A stretch of DNA of 64,000 bases. Origin: Eurosta solidaginis. Its lineage: Eukaryota > Arthropoda > Insecta > Diptera > Tephritidae. Each line of letters begins with the position of its first letter. The first letter of the stretch is position 1. The stretch lies in the NCBI RefSeq assembly GCF_040869045.1, contig NC_090319.1, forward strand, positions 303,788,998 through 303,852,997, read 5' to 3'. A model generated the notes under the pieces. It saw nothing but the letters and a program-made list of their open reading frames with translations. It was not told the origin of the DNA and made no database searches. The position numbers and the translations under genes were made by a program. This document shows, in pieces, positions 58,990 to 64,000 of this stretch.

Positions 58990-59300
58990 ACATGACATGA
59001 CATAACATAACTAAGCATAAAATTACATAATGCTTAAATACATAATAAAAAATAACATAACATAACATAGAACCACATAACATAACTTAACAAAACATAA
59101 GATAACAACAAAATAAACTTAACATAGCAAAACATAACATAACATAACATAACACAACAAAATATGGCATAACAAAATATATCATAACATAACAAATAAT
59201 GAAACAACATTACATAAAGTAACACAATTTTACGAGACAAGACAACCGTTGTTTTAACGAAGCCTAAAATGGCATAAGATAAAACAACATAACAAATTTA
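58990..59300 (+). repeat. (ACATA)n low-complexity tract
   Basis: Imperfect AACATA/ACATA repeats over about 310 bp, with longest runs near 59050 and 59130-59152. Tyr/Cys/Met-rich frames on the minus strand are translations of this repeat. Confidence 0.88.
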
Positions 59301-59462
59301 TTAACGGGCCACATTCATAAATCTATTTATAAAGCTTTGATATAAAACTAAGACTTTAAAGTACTTCACAATCGCATCCAAAATCTATACACTTACATAC
59401 TTGCAATTGTGGACAAACTAGTTTTCTCCTATGATTTTGTGTATGTATATATGTATGTACCG

Positions 59463-59818
59463 TGTGGTTATGGTAGCGTGCTCCGCCTACCACACCGTTT
59501 GCCCCAGGTTCACACCCCAGGCAAAGCAACATCAAAATTTTAGAAATAAGGTTTTTCAATTAGAAGAAAATTTTTCTAAGTGGGGTCGCCCTTCGGCAGT
59601 GTTTGGCAAGCGCTCCGGGTATATTTATGCCATGAAAAGCTCTCAGTGAAAACTCATCTGCCTTGCAGATGCCGTTCGGAGCCGGCATAAAACATGTAGG
59701 TCCCGTCCGGCCAATTTGTAGGCAACATCAAGAGGAGCACGACGCAAATTGGAAGAGAAGCTCGGACTTAGATCTCTTCGGAGGTTATCGCGCCTTACAT
59801 TTATTTTTATTTTATTTA
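59463..59818 (+). mobile_element. tRNA-derived SINE, copy 3 (best preserved)
   Basis: The head is GTGTGGTTATGGTAGCGTGC and TCCGCCTACCACACC, with B-box GGTTCACACCC (59507-59517). The body contains TTTTTCAATTAGAAG, TCTAAGTGGGGTCGCC, CGGCAGTGTTTGGCAAGCG, CTGCCTTGCAGATGCCG and GAAGCTCGGAC. The tail is CGCCTTACATTTATTTTTAT plus a T/A-rich end. About 355 bp. No ORF is expected. It would use LINE machinery in trans. Confidence 0.78.
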
Positions 59819-60483
59819 TATATGTACATATGTCCATATGCGTTCTGCAGATAGTTTCAAAAACTAACTTTCAAGTAGGTGACAGGCCTGAGTGGATTAA
59901 ATGCTTAGCATCAGGCTCTGTTTTTTTTCACATCCGAAACCAAGATGAAGTTTCAAGTTCTGTCATACATTTGCGCATAAAAACATACAAACTTACTGCA
60001 TATTTGAAAAATTACCCTTTTGCACTTTATGTATGTATTTCAAATATTTTCATTGCCAACTTAAAAGTTTTGCTATATATCTGCAACAGTTGTGTATCAG
60101 TAGCTGCATGATTTTGTTAAATAAGTGACTGACGACTGACCAAAGAGCAATGGGCGTGGCATGCAATTATTGCAACATATGTTGCCGTCAAATGATAACA
60201 ACTCAGCTCTGATTTATAGTCTGTGGCTAAATTAACAAATGAGAAGAGATGACTTGCCAGTTAATTTGCTGCAAAAAGTACATTTACCATCATCAACAAC
60301 AATAACAATTATACTGAAAAATATAAGAAAAAACCTAAATCAAAAGTTAATATACATACTACACATACATATAACTCGTATACATTGCCTGTAGTAGAAC
60401 GACAAATTTGAAAAAAGTATGGTTAAAATCTAACAGTTTCTGGCTGATATTGGACTAGTTTGTAAAGATCAAAATATAAGTTG
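59819..60483. other. No gene seen
   Basis: The open frame 59749-60111 starts inside the SINE and has no motif. The rest is AT-rich. Confidence 0.5.
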
Positions 60484-61070
60484 TTAGGCGGAAGTGCCAA
60501 GTACAGTGAAGATGAATCGACGGCAAACGTCCCAATCCGTTTGGGTGAAATCAAAAGGAGACATTAGTTGCATATGATACATCGCGCAGGAAAGATTTTG
60601 ACAGCAGCGCGGGGCTGTGCAACTCCTATGATGCTAGACCGACAAAGTTGCTCATATCTCTAAGGAGAGAAGACTTAAGGCTCACGATGACCAAATTAAC
60701 TGGACAGCTGACTTCTTATGTCACATGTTTATAAGTAAGGCCTCTTCAGTAACAGCAGATATAGCAAGTGCGAGCTACTGGACGAAACGGTTGAAAACGT
60801 TCTGTGTTCGTGTCCTGCACTATCGATGTCATGGCTGCAGCTACAAGGGGCGACAGCATTAATAGATCTTGCGGTAACTCTAAAGCTATTTCGCAGAAAA
60901 CTTTAAGTATGCGCCAAGAGGACGAAGTTATTTAATAACGTAAGTCCTGGTACCAAGCTGGGGTTCTTCGATTTGGTCGTCCCACTAACTCTGCACACTA
61001 TGGACAATTTCAGTCTATGTGAGGTCTTTATTGACCGGTCAGTTCAACTTAACCCAAATAACTCGTGAAA
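60484..61070 (+). mobile_element. LINE 3' fragment of the 1871-5800 family
   Basis: The plus strand follows the RNase H C-terminal region with many frameshifts: VPIRLGEIKRR-like start, the CRSYN..RLTKL block, then a GCCTCTTCAGTAACAGCAG-to-CCTGCACTATCG stretch matching the cysteine motif. The conserved tail is TCAGTCTATGTGAGGTC..TTGACCGGTCAGTTCAAC at 61011-61050. It gives an independent definition of the family 3' end. Confidence 0.72.
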
Positions 61071-61214
61071 TTTCAATGTGCAAACAGACAGCCGTACGTC
61101 TAGAAAATTTTGAACTTAAAATTGGCCGGTTTCGCCCAGGAGCTAAACTAAAACAGAAGTAGTTTTACCAGAAACAATTAATTTCACTAACAACCGCTAC
61201 ACACAAGCTATTAT

Positions 61215-61810
61215 TTTATCCTCGCGGATTATTATAGATTGCGATTTACTATCGTATAGTCATCGGTTTGTTATCAACTGGTTATCGGCAAGTCATCGGC
61301 TTCTTATGGGCTTTTTAACGAGTTTTTACGTCGGTTTACAGAGGTTTCATCGATTTGATACTGAAATTTTATCGATATCTGTGCCATAACAAGCGTTGTT
61401 CGCAAATCGGTAACGCGCCGATAAGAAATTGATGAAACTTCGAAAAAAACCCGAAAATTTTCATAAAAAATCTACAACTTTTTGATAAAAAGCAAATCGA
61501 TAGTTCGATAATTTTTCTTTAAAATAAGGTGAAAAATCAATGATACGCTGACAGTAAAGTAGTTACACGCCGGTAAAGATTCGATAACTTTCGATAAAAA
61601 ACTTATAGCACGCCGCTAAAAAATTGGTAATACATCAATAAAAACTCATTAACATATAATTAAATAATAAATTTTCGATAAACTTTCATATTCAATCCAT
61701 AGTTTTTCGATAAGAACTCGATAACGAAATTATAACATTTCCATAACAAATCGATTGCTTGTTTACACCTTTTCGATAACACACTTATAACAAACCTTTC
61801 CTTTCCTTGC
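61215..61810. repeat. Degenerate repeat built on TTATCG/CGATAA
   Basis: From 61250 to about 61380 the words GTTATCGGC, GTCATCGG and TTATCGAT recur. From about 61400 to 61800 the complement dominates (GATAAC, CGATAAAAA, CGATAAGAACTCG). The unit is loose at about 15-20 bp. No coding potential. Confidence 0.55.
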
Positions 61811-62697
61811 ATGGCCTTGCATTGATTTCTCTTTACGCTACAGCGTAGTGACTACACTTACGCTTACATTCTGTATTCCCAATAACATTGGTAAACTGTT
61901 CCAAAGGCTAGGCGAACCACGTGAGAAAAGATGTTTACACATCATAAACAATGTGTTGCCTTCTAATTGTGCTTGGGACTCCCGCTAGGTGTAAGGGAAC
62001 TTAAAACTAATTGATTTGACTGCGTGGTAAAACACACACACACACACACTCACACATATAATGAGAGGTAAAATATTGCTTAAAAATAATGTCGAACGAC
62101 ATATACAAACCAACACGTTTGTACATGCAACTTACATCCATAAACATGATGTAATGATGGTCCACTTGACACTTTGTGGGCATTGTGATATAAATTTACA
62201 ACACAAATAAGCAACTTTCAGAGAGCGAAGCAAAAGCATGAGTTTAGTGGTTCTTTTGTGTTGTGTTGACTGATGACCAAGCACTCAAACCTATTTATGT
62301 ATATATGTATGTGTGAGAGAAAATGGTAAACAACATACAATAGGTGGCTTTGGCTTACAATATATAACGGAAGTAATTAAAATTACGCAAAATATGTTAT
62401 AAGCACATTTCAAAAATTTCGAGTTTGCTAATAAAACAATAAATTAAAGCAGATGGAATTAGGAAATGAGAAACAGCGCAAAATGTGTAAGGCAAGCATT
62501 CCATGAAAAATCGTGAATTTTCGCCATTCTTTTTTTTCCTACTGTTAAGAAATTTATCCAAAGATACCAATAAAACTGAGCAGAATATTTGCTTGAAAAA
62601 CAGTACATTTTAAAAATTTTCCAGAAACCTTTCACGCAGATCAGAGGGCTGGTATATTAGAACTAAACCAAAGCCTCCACAATTGTAAAGGAAAGTT
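61811..62697. other. No gene seen
   Basis: AT-rich, with an (AC)n tract at about 62033-62049. No supported coding sequence. Confidence 0.5.
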
Positions 62698-62890
62698 AGT
62701 TCGACTACACTTGACTGTGTTGAAGATTAATCTGTTAGACTCGCAGCAACATTGATTTGTTCTTCGCATTTCGACATTTCGTGCATTGTGTTCACATCTT
62801 CTTTTTGCTCTGGGTTCATTATATACTCCGCCTCTTTGCTTATTTGGAGGACGGATACATACAAAGCACCATTTAATCCCGTGTCGATAT
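62698..62890 (-). mobile_element. LINE ORF1-endonuclease junction fragment
   Basis: The plus-strand words GTTCGACTACACTTGACTGTG, GACTCGCAGCAACATTG and CTCCGCCTCTTTGCTTATTTGGAGGA match, in order, the 5030-5080 and 5430-5455 parts of the LINE at 1871-5800. The sequence between them is deleted. Confidence 0.6.
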
Positions 62891-63011
62891 ACTACTATTT
62901 TGATCAGGGACGGAAACTGTTATTCCTTTTATAATATAATTCCTTGTAAAACTATTAATTTTGGACTTTTAATATATGTATTTGGATCAAGATAAAAATT
63001 ATTTTCCGATA

Positions 63012-63549
63012 TAGGTGAAAATGTTTGAGTTCTGAGGTATCCCTATAGCAATATCATGTCGAACCATGAAATAAAAAAAATTGTTTAAAGAAAAAAAAAT
63101 TTTTAATAAAGATAAAAATTATTTTCCGATTTTTATTAACTGAGTCCGATAGAACTAGTTAAACTCGGACTTTTAAGTATAAAAGTCCGGAAATAAAAGT
63201 TAAATCCGGACTTTTATTTTCTAAGGCCAAAATGAAAGTCCGGCTTGATAACAAAGAAACGGCTTATCCGAATTAAAAAAAAATTTATTTCGGATAAGCC
63301 CGTTCCTTTGTTATCAAGCCGGACTTTCATTTTAGCCTTAAAAAATAAAAGTTTGGATTTAACTTTTATTTCCGGACTTTTATACTTAAAAGTCCGAGTT
63401 TAACTAGTTCTATCGGACTCAGTTAATAAAAATCGGAAAATAATTTTTATCTTTATTAAAAATTTTTTATCTTTAAACAATTTTTTTTATTTCATGGTTC
63501 GACATGATATTGCTATAGGGATACCTGAGAACTCAAACATTTTCACCTA
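63012..63549. mobile_element. Foldback element: two 260-bp inverted arms around a short loop
   Basis: The left arm is 63012-63271 and the right arm 63290-63549. They are complementary over essentially their whole length, centred at 63280, with an 18-bp AT loop. The outer ends are TAGGTGAAAATG and CATTTTCACCTA, so a TA dinucleotide borders each side, as in Tc1/mariner-type insertions. Arms contain TCCGGACTTTTA repeats. A 20-bp piece of the arm interior (GATAAAAATTATTTTCCGAT, 63111-63130) also occurs directly outside the left arm at about 62991-63010. Non-coding. Confidence 0.9.
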
Positions 63550-63717
63550 GCAAAATTTTTTGAGCCGGGCTTTTTCGACTCCGAAAAAAAAATAATAATT
63601 ATGCTGCATCTGGTTAGGTGCGTCCTACAACTTCACAACATTTAGTATTCAGGCCTTGCCTTTGGATGTTTAGCAAAACTTCCTTTAAATTTTCGAAAGC
63701 TCAGTCTTATCAATTAA

Positions 63718-64000
63718 CAAGTAAAGGTGTCTAAGTTCGGATGTAACCGAACATTATATAGTCAGCGTGAGCTTCAATTGTATATTTCATTTCAGATAAA
63801 TTACTCTTGTACATAACACGTAGCACCGCCCGTTTAAAAAAAAAATGTCTCCCCATTTCCTCTTACAATAAAACTTGTTAAGTGAAATATCATTGATTCA
63901 AAACTATTTTTTGCTATGTTGTAGCTTATTATTCTAGTTTACGACCCTTTTAAACTTGTTTTATATCTAAGTTGTCGTGGTCTTAAACCGATCCCCTCCA
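63718..64000 (-). mobile_element. DINE-1-like element F, cut by the window end
   Basis: Begins AACAAGTAAAGGTGTCTAAG with a perfect GTTCGG/CCGAAC hairpin, and continues as the reverse complement of the 3' part of element B (CACCGCCCGTTTAAAAA, ATGTCTCCCCATTTCCTCTT). The 5' hairpin lies outside the window. Confidence 0.8.

Noticed and set aside
58895..59240. Cys/Tyr/Met-rich open frames on the minus strand
   Set aside because: Translation of the (ACATA)n tract.
59463..59520. tRNA gene considered for the B-box-bearing head
   Set aside because: It cannot be folded into a full cloverleaf by eye and recurs as the head of a longer dispersed repeat, so it is a SINE head.

Overview
This window reads as a large, transposon-filled intron (or set of introns) of a higher-fly (brachyceran Diptera) genome, most likely a tephritid fruit fly or a close relative. 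The placement rests on three things: one host exon of a Drosophila-type immunoglobulin-superfamily neural adhesion gene, DINE-1/Helentron-like repeats carrying the dipteran CCGTCCGTCTGTCCG signature, and the mix of mobile elements (BEL/Pao, Jockey and RNase H-bearing LINEs, Transib, piggyBac, Harbinger). The family-level placement is inference. No complete host gene, tRNA, rRNA or CRISPR array is visible.

Host gene: one 201-bp exon (17813-18013, + strand) has a consensus acceptor and donor and encodes the C-terminal two thirds of an Ig domain of the lachesin/klingon type. I found no other exon, so introns of at least 17.8 kb upstream and possibly 46 kb downstream are implied.

Layout: 1-1870, unrecognised; 1871-5800, a nearly full-length but dead RNase H-bearing LINE (- strand); 5800-11500, LINE and LTR fragments, a DINE-1-like element and a GC-rich tandem-repeat island; 12579-13817, a broken LTR-retrotransposon gag with its LTR; 13880-17600, a nested repeat, a Jockey-clade RT fragment and degenerate short repeats; 17813-18013, the Ig exon; 19773-26935, DINE-1-like elements, an inverted-repeat MITE, a small Helitron and a 119-bp tandem repeat; 26936-39497, one very large DINE-1-like element whose internal 130-bp repeat has expanded to about 36 units and which is itself interrupted by a 6.35-kb BEL/Pao retrotransposon with 425-bp LTRs and a 5-bp target duplication; 40141-48240, LINE, SINE and LTR fragments; 49393-52787, a decayed Transib (RAG1-like) transposon with perfect 37-bp inverted ends, containing a deleted Harbinger; 52788-55691, a SINE and a decayed piggyBac; 55692-61810, LTR, SINE, LINE tail and low-complexity sequence; 62698-64000, a LINE scrap, a 538-bp foldback and another DINE-1-like element running off the window.

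The main points of interest are the terminal hairpins of the DINE-1-like family, which differ between copies by compensatory changes, the growth of a satellite-like array from a two-unit repeat inside the same family, and the Transib ends, which resemble 23-spacer V(D)J recombination signals. All transposon genes except BEL/Pao carry several disabling lesions. BEL/Pao has a single in-frame stop and nearly identical LTRs, so it is young.
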